Positions 1 to 9,611 of a stretch of 42,919 nt of DNA are shown one piece after another. Below the pieces are notes generated by a model. The model was given only the letters and a program-made list of their open reading frames with translations, was not told where the DNA came from and ran no database searches. Position 1 is the first letter of the stretch. The number at the start of each line of letters is the position of its first letter. This DNA comes from Nitrospinota bacterium (GTDB lineage: Bacteria > Nitrospinota_A > UBA7883 > JACRGQ01). The stretch is from NCBI GenBank assembly GCA_029881495.1, contig JAOUMJ010000024.1, positions 1 through 42,919 on the forward strand. The letters run 5' to 3'. A program made the translations under genes and the position numbers.

Positions 1-1779
1 ATTGTTCGACATCATCAATAAAGCGACACCGGACACGAAAGGTGCCGCCATGGATGTACCCTCAAGGAATCCGTATTCATCTCCCGCGTAGGTTGTGGAG
101 TGACAGCTCACCTGCACATCGTCGATGAGCACCCCTCTATCCTGGCCTGTCGCATCGGTTATCAGGTGGAATCGGATTGCAATGGTCGGTTTGTTCTCAA
201 AGGCGCTAAGGTCGTGTACCATCACGACTGCTTCTGGCATAAGCCCTGTAAAGATCCCAGCCCCCTCAGCTTCCGTGAAGGGGCGCCAATTCAGGCCGCC
301 GTCGCTTGAAATTTCCGTCTGCATGAAATCCTTATTCGGTTCAAGGCTCCCGGCAAATATATAGGAAAGCTGACATCCAATCTCCCCCTCAAGACTGAAT
401 GTTTTGGATCTAACCCATGAATCGGTACTGTTCTCGTACAATCCGGTTTCTTCCGAATAAGGCTCTGGATTCGGACTGTCGGTAAGCGCGCTCGGAGGGC
501 TGTAATACAGGTAGCTGGTGAGACCCCACAGATCTTTCACTCCGCCGTGGGTCCAATCTGCCAGCGTGGAAAAATCATCGGCAAAGACCGTCTTTCTCGC
601 GGGGAAGGTAGAATAAATGTATTGTCCGGGAGCGGCAATATCTACCGACTTCGCGCCGTAATTGGAAAAAACGGTCAAGTTGTCGTTGTAGTCGGAAGCG
701 GCTACTGAAACTATATTATCGAGATCATAGCTTGCGGGATATATCGGGTAGATGTCATTGTTGTCCCCTATCCCGTCGAGGTCGCCGTTCCCGCACGCGA
801 CAACGATGAGTATGCCGGCACCCTGCGCCCTTTCGAGGGCGTCTAAAAACGCCTGGCTCATATCCGGCCCGCCGAGACTCAGGTTGATTATCTTAGCGCC
901 GTGATCAATGGCGTAATTGACCGCCGCCACGAGGCTGGACGTCAAACCTGAACCGATCGTATCGAGCACCCTGATAGGCATTATCTTCACGTTCCAGCTT
1001 ACTCCGGCTACACCTTTACCATTATTGGTTGTCGCTCCGAGCGTACCGGCTATATGTGTGCCATGCTCGTTGAAGTCCGATGGATCGTTGTCGGTATCTA
1101 TGAAGTCCCACCCCCTCACGTCATCGATATATCCGTTCCTGTCGCTGTCCTCTCCATTCTCCGTTTCGCCCGGATTCTGCCAGATGTTTTCGATAAGTTC
1201 CGGATGGTTCCATGAGACGCCGGAATCGAGAATCGCAACGATTATTTCTCCGGAACCTGTTGAAATATCCCACGCCTCCGTCGCGTCTATGTCGGCGTCG
1301 GCGGTCCCCTTGCCGTCTATCATCGTATTGGTATGCGGGTCGTAGACCTGCGTAATCACCTGCCCTGCGTTATGCAATCCCCACTGGATCCCGAAATCGG
1401 TATCGCTTGGAGTTACGGCAAGCGATCTGTAAATATAATTCGGCTCTGCATACGCCACGCCCGGCAGTTTCTTGTACGATTCAACCGCCTCCTCAACGGA
1501 CACACCCGGTTTCAGCATTATTCTGTTCAGGCCGAAATTATCTATCTTCTTCATCTCTCTCGCCCCTTCGGGGAGGGAGGAGGGTTTGTAATATCCTTTG
1601 AAAGATGGATCCATCTTCATCAGCACTTCCCCCTGGGCATATCTTGGGAGAGCGGGGCGCGGTTTTGTCCTGACTTTTGGATCAGGCTGTCCGGAAGCGT
1701 GCGCTTCCCCTTGATTGTCGGGCCGAAACAGGACTAATGACGCAATAATAACGACATATGCAATTTTTTTTAACTTCAA
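1..1779 (-). CDS. Subtilisin-like secreted serine protease (S8), C-terminus beyond window
   Basis: The reverse frame is open from a TTG at 1779 to the window edge, giving 593 residues without the end. TTG is preferred because AGAGGAAG lies about 7 nt upstream and a hydrophobic signal follows (KKIAYVVIIASLVLF). Residues about 46-118 resemble an I9/fervidolysin-type propeptide. The peptidase S8 core follows with all three catalytic residues: Asp185 (VAILDSGV), His239 (EHGTHIAGT) and Ser576 (LEGTSMAAPFVSG), plus the oxyanion region near VVACGNGD. It should be an exported endopeptidase activated by propeptide removal. Odd: about 170 residues (395-566), looking like a beta-rich jelly-roll domain with an ISSDGG motif, sit between the AAPG strand and the catalytic serine, where subtilases normally have a short loop. 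It is separate from the sucrose operon, 143 nt downstream of sucrose synthase. The family is certain; substrate and anchoring are unknown because the end is missing. Confidence 0.93.
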   Translation of the reverse strand, partial: MKLKKIAYVVIIASLVLFRPDNQGEAHASGQPDPKVRTKPRPALPRYAQGEVLMKMDPSFKGYYKPSSLPEGAREMKKIDNFGLNRIMLKPGVSVEEAVESYKKLPGVAYAEPNYIYRSLAVTPSDTDFGIQWGLHNAGQVITQVYDPHTNTMIDGKGTADADIDATEAWDISTGSGEIIVAILDSGVSWNHPELIENIWQNPGETENGEDSDRNGYIDDVRGWDFIDTDNDPSDFNEHGTHIAGTLGATTNNGKGVAGVSWNVKIMPIRVLDTIGSGLTSSLVAAVNYAIDHGAKIINLSLGGPDMSQAFLDALERAQGAGILIVVACGNGDLDGIGDNNDIYPIYPASYDLDNIVSVAASDYNDNLTVFSNYGAKSVDIAAPGQYIYSTFPARKTVFADDFSTLADWTHGGVKDLWGLTSYLYYSPPSALTDSPNPEPYSEETGLYENSTDSWVRSKTFSLEGEIGCQLSYIFAGSLEPNKDFMQTEISSDGGLNWRPFTEAEGAGIFTGLMPEAVVMVHDLSAFENKPTIAIRFHLITDATGQDRGVLIDDVQVSCHSTTYAGDEYGFLEGTSMAAPFVSGVALLMMSNN

Positions 1780-1886
1780 AATCCTGCTTCCTCTTGGCTG
1801 TACCCAGTTATTTATATTGAATTATTTTCCGGAATTCGAGCATATAGCATGTCTATTTATTGTACCTCAACGCCCCACAATTTCGT

Positions 1887-1908
1887 AATTCCGCAAAAAT
1901 CCGGAATT
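1887..1908 (-). terminator. Weak hairpin after the sucrose operon
   Basis: A perfect 7-bp inverted repeat (AATTCCG / CGGAATT) with an 8-nt loop lies 15 nt downstream of the sucrose synthase stop. No clear U-tract follows on the minus strand, so it may be a weak terminator or only a 3' end-stabilising hairpin. Confidence 0.35.
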
Positions 1909-1922
1909 TCTGGAGTTTCTAC

Positions 1923-4322
1923 TCAATTTTCCATCTTTTCAACGAGTTTCCGGTATTGCAAACCGTAACACATCTCCAGGTATCGGCTGGTCTCTCCCCT
2001 CTCAAGATTTGTTACATATTTCCAGAATCCGTATATGCGTGAAAGTGTCATTATCCTTTCAGCGTAGAGATCCCACGTGTAATGCCTGTTGACCCTGTCG
2101 ATCCCGCCGTCGGATATCCTTTTCCAATACTCCTTATCCCTCGCGCACTCCTCGAAAAAGGAGGCGAGCGTCTCAGCCGCATCTTCCGGGTGATTCGGAT
2201 CGATATGGAACCCGGAAACATTATCCTCGATGATCTCCATCGGGCCGCCGTAGCAAGTGGCGAATGTCGGCAATCCCGAAGCCATCGCCTCAATGATCGT
2301 TAACCCAAATGCTTCGAAGAGCGCGGGCTGTACAAAAACCCCCTTGTTATCCGCGATATGTCTGTACAGCTCTCCCGCAACCGCCTTTTTCAGCTGTACC
2401 CCGCACCACCGCATCTCTCCGTCCAGATTGTGCCTGTTCATAAGGTCGTGCATTCTCCCTATCTGATCCTTTTCGTCGGCATCGCTCGACCTGTCGGGAT
2501 TGACATATCCAGAAATGATAAGAAGGTTTGCGTGCTTCCTCAGCCGAGGGGAGTTTGCGTACATCTCTACCAGCCCGGTCATATTCTTTATCCGATCCAT
2601 TCTCGCCATAGAAAATATTATCGGCTTCTCTTTTTGCTGAAACACCCCTCTTATCTCCTCTGTCGGCTTATCGCCGAAAACCAGCTCTTCAAGCTCCCCT
2701 GACATGGCGGAAAGCCTTCTCCCGGTTTCGTAAAATGGAAAATATATTTCGGCGTCGGCCCCGGGGGAGACAATATTGAATTTCGGGTCGTACCCGTTAA
2801 TGCCGTTTACCACCCTGTAAAGCCCCGGCATGGTGAACGACTGATAGCTTTCATACTGCCCTACGTTTTCCGCGTTGCCGGCTATCTCCTGAAATGTGCT
2901 GGTGATAATGAAGTCGGCGGAATTCATCGCTATAAGGTCGGCTGTAAACTGGCACGAGAAATGAAATCTTTCGTCATTGTCCTTCCAGTAAAGATCCGAA
3001 TAGAGGTATTTCGTCTTTTCAAGGGCGTGGGCTATGTTGCACTGCGTCACCTGGAACCGCTTTGACAGCAAATAGCCGACAAGGTTCCCGTCGCTGTAAT
3101 TTCCTATTATGAGATCGGGCTTTGCAAGGAACTCGGCTACCAATCCTTTCTCCGCCTCTTCTGCAAATCGTTCGAGGTAGGGCCATATCTCGAACCTTGA
3201 TATCCAGTGGCGTATCACCTCACCGTTCCGGTTCCTGAAAGGAATCCTGATTATTCTGGCGTTTTTCGTTCCGACAATCGACTCCGTCGGCTGATCGCAG
3301 GTCGTACCGTTCGATTCCGGGATAAGCCTTGTCACAACGACTATTTCGGGATCAACCTCAAACCCCTGTTCATCAAGCCTCTTTATCATCTCCTTCTCCA
3401 GCGCGCGCACCTGGTCGAGGATATACACGACCTGTCCCCCTGTGTCCGGCAGACCGAGAACGTTCCCCTGAGAAAAATAGCCGTGAGGGGAGAGTATGGC
3501 GATGCGGAAGATCATCGGAATTCTTCCGAGAAATTCGCCAAGCGTCTTGGGATCCGGCGCTTCGAGAATATCAGTAAGGAGCGACATGGTATCCCGCATG
3601 CGCGTAACAGTCTTACCCCATCCCGGTTCGAATCCATAACCCTTCATCGCCTGTTCAACATCGTCCCATTTCATATCAGGAGGCTGGCCTTTAAGGTAGT
3701 TTTCTGCCGCGCGGATCGCCTGACGCATTTTCACTACGTCGGTGATCTTCTCGTTGATCATCAACTGCATCCCCTTGTACTGATGCACCCGCAGGAAATC
3801 TACAAGCTCCATGCCCCCTTTCTCGATCTTCTGGAAAAGCTGGCTGGACAGGACCCTGTTCATGAACTCCACGCCGCGCCCGATTGATTTCTGTTCATGC
3901 ATGCGCGGGAGATCCCTGTTGAACGGACCGAAATCAATTTCAGTTACCCAGTCGCTCGCGCTCCCGTGGCCGTTGACGAGCGATTCCTTGAACATGAAAT
4001 AGTCCGACACGGAAACCTCCTCAACATGGACGGATTCCTCGTGTATGCGGAGATATTGCCACTTTGCCACTCTCGACCTGAGAGCGAAATATATCCATGG
4101 GGAACTAAGCGCTGCCTCCTGAATCTGAGAAATGATAATCGGCATCCTGGTGCCGGCAAGAGCGCTGTTCTCTTCTTCCGCAATAAATGATTTAAAGAGA
4201 TCCGAGATCTCCGATTTAAGGAGAAATTTTTTCCCAAGTGACATATAGCCCTTCAGAAGCGCGTAAATGCTCTTCCTGTGCCTTTCCAGCATTTCATTCA
4301 ATTCATTTTCAATTTCAGCCAC
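1923..4322 (-). CDS. susA: Sucrose synthase (GT4 family)
   Basis: Sucrose synthase reversibly converts sucrose + NDP to NDP-glucose + fructose in the cytosol. The 799-residue product has the full length of plant and cyanobacterial enzymes. An N-terminal regulatory region of about 250 residues precedes a GT-B catalytic part. Typical stretches are visible: [17 protein letters not shown], the [12 protein letters not shown] region, [11 protein letters not shown], the [12 protein letters not shown] block, [20 protein letters not shown], and [17 protein letters not shown] with the E-X7-E motif that binds the sugar nucleotide near residue 670. Its ATG overlaps the end of the sucrose-phosphate synthase gene by 8 nt, so the two are translationally coupled. 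With that gene and a fructokinase it forms a complete make-and-reuse cycle for sucrose. The direction in vivo (cleavage is usual) is inferred. Confidence 0.96.
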   Translation of the reverse strand: MAEIENELNEMLERHRKSIYALLKGYMSLGKKFLLKSEISDLFKSFIAEEENSALAGTRMPIIISQIQEAALSSPWIYFALRSRVAKWQYLRIHEESVHVEEVSVSDYFMFKESLVNGHGSASDWVTEIDFGPFNRDLPRMHEQKSIGRGVEFMNRVLSSQLFQKIEKGGMELVDFLRVHQYKGMQLMINEKITDVVKMRQAIRAAENYLKGQPPDMKWDDVEQAMKGYGFEPGWGKTVTRMRDTMSLLTDILEAPDPKTLGEFLGRIPMIFRIAILSPHGYFSQGNVLGLPDTGGQVVYILDQVRALEKEMIKRLDEQGFEVDPEIVVVTRLIPESNGTTCDQPTESIVGTKNARIIRIPFRNRNGEVIRHWISRFEIWPYLERFAEEAEKGLVAEFLAKPDLIIGNYSDGNLVGYLLSKRFQVTQCNIAHALEKTKYLYSDLYWKDNDERFHFSCQFTADLIAMNSADFIITSTFQEIAGNAENVGQYESYQSFTMPGLYRVVNGINGYDPKFNIVSPGADAEIYFPFYETGRRLSAMSGELEELVFGDKPTEEIRGVFQQKEKPIIFSMARMDRIKNMTGLVEMYANSPRLRKHANLLIISGYVNPDRSSDADEKDQIGRMHDLMNRHNLDGEMRWCGVQLKKAVAGELYRHIADNKGVFVQPALFEAFGLTIIEAMASGLPTFATCYGGPMEIIEDNVSGFHIDPNHPEDAAETLASFFEECARDKEYWKRISDGGIDRVNRHYTWDLYAERIMTLSRIYGFWKYVTNLERGETSRYLEMCYGLQYRKLVEKMEN

Positions 4323-6480
4323 TCTTGATATCCTCCATTGATGGGCCAGGCTTCTCCCCGAAGAAATTATAATAATCTATCGCTTCGATTATCCCTTCGG
4401 CATTTTCACCTCTGGCAAAATATATATTCGGCTCGCCCCGGAGCTTTTCCAGTTCCGGACTGTGATTCCCCACAACAACGCCGAGCGTATTGCCCGACAG
4501 CATATCCTCATCGTTGCCGGAATCACCCGCGACCAGAATACTCTCAACTGAGAGACCCCATTTTACCGCAAGGTAACGGATGGCAAGCCCCTTGGATGCG
4601 CGAAGCGGAAGCACGTCAAGATACATGCCATGGGAAAATACCAGTTTCGCGTGAGCGTTGTTCTTTCTCAGCATCATGTATAGATCGGAGATAGGGGGAG
4701 CCTTTGCCGGATCCATGAAATAGCTTATCTTGTAGTGCCCCTGCCCCTTCGGCCCTTGCGGTTTTATACCCGGCAGATTTTTCATCTTCTCCCTTATCAC
4801 TTCAGGGTTCCACCTGTAGGCGATATTGCGCTCGTAACCGGAATCCTTCACAAGCCTCCGCCCATAGTAGATCTCACTGCCTACCGAAGTTATCAGCAGG
4901 TTGGGGACCGGAATGTTCCACTCCTTAAGGACGCTCATTGTCAGCTTGAGGCTTCGTCCTGTAGCAACTCCGAAAATAACCTTGCGTTCCTCCTCATTCA
5001 GCATTTTCAAAAGGCGATCCAGCGATGGTTTGTCCCCTACAAGTGTGTTGTCTATATCGCAGACAAGTATCCTGTCTGCGGTGATAAGCCGCCTGCTGTT
5101 TGTCGTTTCGATCCTCACCTTTCTCTCGTTGGCGTTTATGGCCCTCTGAACATGGCGGAGGTATTTCTCCACATGCCCATCCCAGGAGTAATGTTTTTTC
5201 ACGTTTACCAGGCCGGCCTTTACCCATCTCCCTCTTCTCTTTTTATCGGAGAGCGAAGCCATCATCGCCTTCCCTATATCGGAGGTATCGAACGGATCAA
5301 TCAGCATTCCGTTTTTACATGTTGCGACTATTTCCTTTGCGCCGCCGTTCTTTGTGGCGATAACCGGCAAACCGGAGGAGGCCGCTTCCAGAAGCGTCAA
5401 CCCGAACGGCTCCGTGATGGCCGGATTGATAAAGATACCGTTCGTTCTGGCGGCAAGCCTGTATATTTTCTGCACATCATCAGGCTCATGGTTTTTGGGA
5501 ATGCCTACGCACCCCCAGAGGTCGTAGTAATCGATCAGGAGAAGGAGGTCGTTGAATATTACCCTCTGCGATTTTTCCATCAGCCTTATATCCTCACGCG
5601 TCCCAAGTACCAGCAAAAGGTTCGCCCTATCCCTCAAACCTTTAGTCTCTCCAAACGCTGTCACAAGGCCGAGAATATTTTTCTTTGCGTCCGGGCGGGA
5701 CAAGGCAAGGATCATCGGCTTCTTCGGGTCGCTGAAAAACTTGAATATGTTTCGCTCAAGGGTTTTATCGTTATCCTTTACCTGCGATACCGTTTTATAT
5801 TTTGATACGTCAACCCCCGGAGGGATAACGAGCATCCTCTTGCGTGCATAATTGGCGTAGACCCTGTATTGCTCCTCCACCTCCTGTCTGGTGCTGGTGA
5901 CAACGAACGAAGCGTTTTCGATCGAGATCTCCTCCGCTTCTATCCTTCTTTTGATATTAAAATTCTTTTCAATAGACTCAGCTTTCATCCCCTGCTCAAG
6001 CAGTCTCTGCTCCTTCACCTTCCCAAGCGAGTGACCGGTAAACGCCATCGGTACACCGAGAAGTCCCGACACGTAAGAACAGACGTATCCCGCATCCGCG
6101 TAATGCCCATGAATGAAATCTGGCATACGTCGGTTATTGCGGAGATATTCGATGATACTGTCGGCAAAATTGCTCATGTATGGCCAGAGAACCTCTTTCC
6201 GGAGATACCTGTTCGGCCCGCATGGAAGCCGTACGATATTAAATCCCGGAGATATCTTTTCATAACCGACGGCGTAATCCGGGCTCACCCTGCTATCTAT
6301 TATCTTCCTGGTCACAAGATCGACGGTATCTACGTCAGGATGTCTCGCAAGTGCCTGAGCCAGCTCCACCACATATTTTATCTGTCCCCCTGTGTCCGAA
6401 TCCCTCCCCAGTTCCATATGCGAACCATGCACCAGGCCGTGCATGCTCACAAGAACGATATAATACTTTTCCTTACGCAT
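4315..6480 (-). CDS. spsA: Bifunctional sucrose-phosphate synthase / sucrose-phosphate phosphatase
   Basis: The enzyme transfers glucose from an NDP-glucose to fructose-6-phosphate and can then dephosphorylate sucrose-6-phosphate. Residues about 1-440 are a GT-B glycosyltransferase ([19 protein letters not shown] near the start; [16 protein letters not shown] near the donor site). From about residue 470 there is a HAD-superfamily sucrose-phosphatase domain: DIDNT at 475-479 supplies the Asp nucleophile and acid/base, and GDSGND at 653-658 binds Mg. Both motifs are intact, so the phosphatase half is probably active; in some cyanobacterial homologues it has decayed. The gene overlaps its neighbours by 8 nt on each side (fructokinase upstream, sucrose synthase downstream). 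Length (721 aa) matches two-domain bacterial SPS proteins. Family call is secure; dual activity is inferred from the motifs. Confidence 0.95.
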   Translation of the reverse strand: MRKEKYYIVLVSMHGLVHGSHMELGRDSDTGGQIKYVVELAQALARHPDVDTVDLVTRKIIDSRVSPDYAVGYEKISPGFNIVRLPCGPNRYLRKEVLWPYMSNFADSIIEYLRNNRRMPDFIHGHYADAGYVCSYVSGLLGVPMAFTGHSLGKVKEQRLLEQGMKAESIEKNFNIKRRIEAEEISIENASFVVTSTRQEVEEQYRVYANYARKRMLVIPPGVDVSKYKTVSQVKDNDKTLERNIFKFFSDPKKPMILALSRPDAKKNILGLVTAFGETKGLRDRANLLLVLGTREDIRLMEKSQRVIFNDLLLLIDYYDLWGCVGIPKNHEPDDVQKIYRLAARTNGIFINPAITEPFGLTLLEAASSGLPVIATKNGGAKEIVATCKNGMLIDPFDTSDIGKAMMASLSDKKRRGRWVKAGLVNVKKHYSWDGHVEKYLRHVQRAINANERKVRIETTNSRRLITADRILVCDIDNTLVGDKPSLDRLLKMLNEEERKVIFGVATGRSLKLTMSVLKEWNIPVPNLLITSVGSEIYYGRRLVKDSGYERNIAYRWNPEVIREKMKNLPGIKPQGPKGQGHYKISYFMDPAKAPPISDLYMMLRKNNAHAKLVFSHGMYLDVLPLRASKGLAIRYLAVKWGLSVESILVAGDSGNDEDMLSGNTLGVVVGNHSPELEKLRGEPNIYFARGENAEGIIEAIDYYNFFGEKPGPSMEDIKSG

Positions 6481-7408
6481 CCTGTTTACCCCAATCGGCT
6501 AGAAACCTGTCATAAAGCGAACGGTCCTTGCTCGTAGCCCCCCTTATTCCGCATATCTCGGACGCGAAGGCTATCGCTCTCTCCATGGATCTCTCAATAG
6601 TCCATCTGTTCGAAATCCCCAGAATGATGACAGAGCTGAACGCGTCACCAGCACCGACGGTGTCTTCAACCTTTTCAACCTTATTTGCTTTGTGGAAAAC
6701 AAGACCGCTACTGGAAGACGATACCGCCCCCTCTTCCCCCATGGTTACTATCAGGTTTTCAATCCCTGATTTTTCCCTGAATTTTTCAGCAACCTCCAGC
6801 AAGGTTCCCCTCGACGTCAAACTAGATCCCGAAAGCGTTTCAAGCTCCTCGTTGTTCAGCTTCACCCATGTGGCGCCGACTATTGTCTTGCACACCTCTT
6901 CCGTATCAAACCACGGCTCGCGAAGATTCACATCTATGAACCTTGGGATCTCACGCGATGAATAAAGCATTTGAAGCGAAGATCTTGAAACGGGCGAACG
7001 GGTAATGAGGCTTCCATGGTATAGAAGTGAGAATTTCCGCTTGCCAAACCTCTCCTCCAGAAAACCGGGATCGATAAAATCGTAAGCCTGTTCGGGAAGT
7101 ATATCGAAGGTATGACCGTCGCCTGACATCTCCACCTTTACCTCGCCGGTTGGGTATTCCGAATCCCTGAACAGGCCGGTAACCTCAAGACCCCAACTCT
7201 CCATCTGGGTAATTATCTGATCACCCTCCCTGTCGCGCCCGACAGAACTTACAAAAAGAGGATCCAAGCCGAATCCCTTGAGGTTCCATGCCACGTTGAA
7301 CGGCGCGCCGCCAAGAACGCTCTTTCCATCGGAAAACTTGTCAAAAAGAACTTCACCGAAAATAAGGGGACGTCTGGAGTCTGAAAAAAACAACGGTTTG
7401 ACCTCCAC
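6473..7408 (-). CDS. PfkB-family sugar kinase, probable fructokinase
   Basis: A 311-residue ribokinase/PfkB-fold kinase that most likely phosphorylates fructose to fructose-6-phosphate. The N-terminal PfkB signature is GGAPFNVAWNLKGFGLDP. The C-terminal signature is EDTVGAGDAFSS, whose Asp255 is the catalytic base and whose glycines form the anion hole. Specificity is inferred from context: fructose is released by sucrose synthase and fructose-6-phosphate is the acceptor for sucrose-phosphate synthase, both encoded immediately downstream with 8-nt overlaps. The start is GTG at 7408; an in-register ATG two bases upstream is in the wrong frame, and AGGGAG lies about 11 nt upstream. It is the first gene of the sucrose operon and is divergent from the antiporter gene. 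Other PfkB substrates are possible. Confidence 0.9.
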   Translation of the reverse strand: MEVKPLFFSDSRRPLIFGEVLFDKFSDGKSVLGGAPFNVAWNLKGFGLDPLFVSSVGRDREGDQIITQMESWGLEVTGLFRDSEYPTGEVKVEMSGDGHTFDILPEQAYDFIDPGFLEERFGKRKFSLLYHGSLITRSPVSRSSLQMLYSSREIPRFIDVNLREPWFDTEEVCKTIVGATWVKLNNEELETLSGSSLTSRGTLLEVAEKFREKSGIENLIVTMGEEGAVSSSSSGLVFHKANKVEKVEDTVGAGDAFSSVIILGISNRWTIERSMERAIAFASEICGIRGATSKDRSLYDRFLADWGKQDA

Positions 7409-7673
7409 ATTTACATTTCTCCCTATAAACTAACAATTTATCCACCCTTTGCCAACCAAGCAGGAATCAAACTCCCGATTTGCGCTTAAAAAGGAAAATC
7501 TTTTACCTTATGAAGAATTCTTATATCCGTGTAAAATGTTGCGTGGAGTCAATTCAAGCAGGAGCAGGCATTAAGCTAAATAACATTAAACCTTGCCGAG
7601 CAGATATTTATAAAACGCAAAATTCCATTTTCAGAGGCAGGCGGATGAAAGAAACTAATCAGCGAGGGACCAG

Positions 7674-9527
7674 TTGCACAACACGGTAGCCATATTAGCC
7701 TCAATCAGCACGGCAGCAATTGTTTGCCAGTGGATCGCGTGGCGCGTGAGACTCCCGGCAATACTCTTTCTCCTTTTAACAGGGATCATTGCCGGACCGA
7801 TAGCCGGGCTTTTTGATCCCCAGGAAGTTTTTGGACATATCCTCCTCCCTTTCGTATCTCTTTCCGTGGCAGTAATCCTGTTTGAAGGGAGCCTGTCACT
7901 GAAGTTCGAGGAGATAGCAGGCCTTCAAAAAGTCGTCAGAAACCTCGTTACCACCGGAGTTCTCACGACCTGGTTCATTACTGCCATCGGGGTCTATTAC
8001 ATCCTCGACTTTTCCGTGGAGATAGCCCTGCTGTTCGGAGCCATTACGGTTGTCACCGGCCCGACGGTAATTACGCCGATGCTTAGAACCATTCGTCCCA
8101 AGGAGAACCTTGCGAATATCCTCAGATGGGAAGGGATCGTGATAGATCCGATAGGCGCTCTTCTTGTGGTTCTTGTATACGAATTCATCATTTCAAGCAC
8201 CGGCGCACAGGCTGTCACTCATACCATCCTCACTTTCGGGAAGATCATTATCATCGGCCTTGTGCTCGGTCTCGCCGCCGGGCAAGGGCTTGGCATGGCG
8301 ATTAGGGATCACTGGCTGCCTGAGTTCCTTCATAACGTAGGTGTGCTTTCTATAGTGTTCGCGATGTACGCGCTTTCTGACGTACTTCAGCCCGAATCCG
8401 GCCTTATGACGGTGACAATAATGGGGATACGCCTTGCCAACATGAAGAAGGTCCCTCTGGAAGGGATCGCTGATTTCAAGGAAAGCCTCAGCGTTTTCCT
8501 GATATCGATGCTGTTCATAATCCTCGCTGCCGATCTTGAGTTCGAAAAACTCCGCCTCCTGGGACCTGGCGCTTTTCTTGTGTTCCTCCTTATCCAGTTC
8601 ATTGCGCGGCCCGTAAAAATAGCCGTTGCGACTTTCGGTTCCGGACTGACCTGGCGGGAAAAGGCTCTGCTGGGATGGATAGCCCCGCGCGGAATCGTGG
8701 CGGCTGCCGTTTCGGCGCTTTTCGCGATACGTCTTCAGGAAGCCGGTTACGCCGAGGCTGAATCGATAGTCCCCCTTACATTCGCGGTCATAATCGGTAC
8801 CGTTGCCCTGCAAAGCTCCACTGCCGGATATCTCGCAAAACTTCTTGGTGTAGCCGAGCCGATACCGAAAGGGTATCTGATAATAGGGGCCAATCCTGTA
8901 GCGCGAATGGTGGCAAAAATAATTACAAAGAACGATTACCGGGCGCTCCTTGCAGATACAAACTGGGAGAATATCAAGGAAGCGCGCATGGAGGGATTTC
9001 AGACATATTTCGGAAACCCGATATCAGATCACGCCGAACGTTATCTGAACCTTGTTGGAATAGGAAAGATGCTTGCACTCTCGCCAAATCCGGACCTGAA
9101 CATAATCGCCTCAATACATTTCAGGCATGAGTTCGGGCGTAAAAAAGTTTTCAGCCTCCTGGTCACCCCTGAAAAGGATTCGACGGATAAGCATTTGGTC
9201 TCTTCAGATCTGAGAGGATACGTTATTTTCGGTAGCAACGTTACATATGCCAAACTGGCGAGCCTTATAGCGAAGGACGCCGAAGTAAAAAGCACCAAAC
9301 TGACTGAATCTTTCACATACGGTGATTACATCGAACAGTATGGCGCAAGGGCTATAACGCTTTTCGCGCTCACCCCCAAAGGAAAACTCGAGATATTTGT
9401 CGAGGGATACAAAATGAAACCTGCTGATGGGTGGACAATAATAAGCCTTATCGAACCGGAGCCGGAGTCAGCCCAGAATATCTCGAAGCCCCAAAAAAAT
9501 ACATCTCCGAAACCGCTCCCAGGTTGA
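7674..9527 (+). CDS. Cation/proton antiporter with C-terminal nucleotide-binding domain
   Basis: A 617-residue inner-membrane antiporter of the CPA family (NhaP/KefB-like) exchanging Na+ or K+ for H+. About twelve hydrophobic segments fill residues 1-390, with the family segments LFEGSLSLKF and GPTVITPMLRTIRP and a buried acidic residue in EGIVIDPIGA. Residues about 400-500 form a Rossmann-like TrkA-N domain (GYLIIGANPVARMVAKII), which in relatives senses nucleotides and gates transport. The start is TTG at 7674 with GAGGGA 4-5 nt upstream; there is no in-frame ATG nearby. It stands alone, divergent from the sucrose operon across a 265-nt gap. The pairing with compatible-solute genes suggests salt or pH adaptation, but that link is inference. 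Ion specificity cannot be read from the sequence. Confidence 0.9.
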   Translation: MHNTVAILASISTAAIVCQWIAWRVRLPAILFLLLTGIIAGPIAGLFDPQEVFGHILLPFVSLSVAVILFEGSLSLKFEEIAGLQKVVRNLVTTGVLTTWFITAIGVYYILDFSVEIALLFGAITVVTGPTVITPMLRTIRPKENLANILRWEGIVIDPIGALLVVLVYEFIISSTGAQAVTHTILTFGKIIIIGLVLGLAAGQGLGMAIRDHWLPEFLHNVGVLSIVFAMYALSDVLQPESGLMTVTIMGIRLANMKKVPLEGIADFKESLSVFLISMLFIILAADLEFEKLRLLGPGAFLVFLLIQFIARPVKIAVATFGSGLTWREKALLGWIAPRGIVAAAVSALFAIRLQEAGYAEAESIVPLTFAVIIGTVALQSSTAGYLAKLLGVAEPIPKGYLIIGANPVARMVAKIITKNDYRALLADTNWENIKEARMEGFQTYFGNPISDHAERYLNLVGIGKMLALSPNPDLNIIASIHFRHEFGRKKVFSLLVTPEKDSTDKHLVSSDLRGYVIFGSNVTYAKLASLIAKDAEVKSTKLTESFTYGDYIEQYGARAITLFALTPKGKLEIFVEGYKMKPADGWTIISLIEPEPESAQNISKPQKNTSPKPLPG

Positions 9528-9611
9528 CCATCTTCCCCCGGACCAGCATCAGATGATTTTTAACAAATCTCATTTTGCGTAATATCCGCAATTTCGGATT
9601 AAAATGGCACA

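Noticed and set aside
7480-7689. 69-codon frame in the gap before the antiporter
   Set aside because: No ribosome site, odd cysteine/arginine-rich composition, no family resemblance, and it runs into the antiporter start; the gap is better read as a divergent promoter region.
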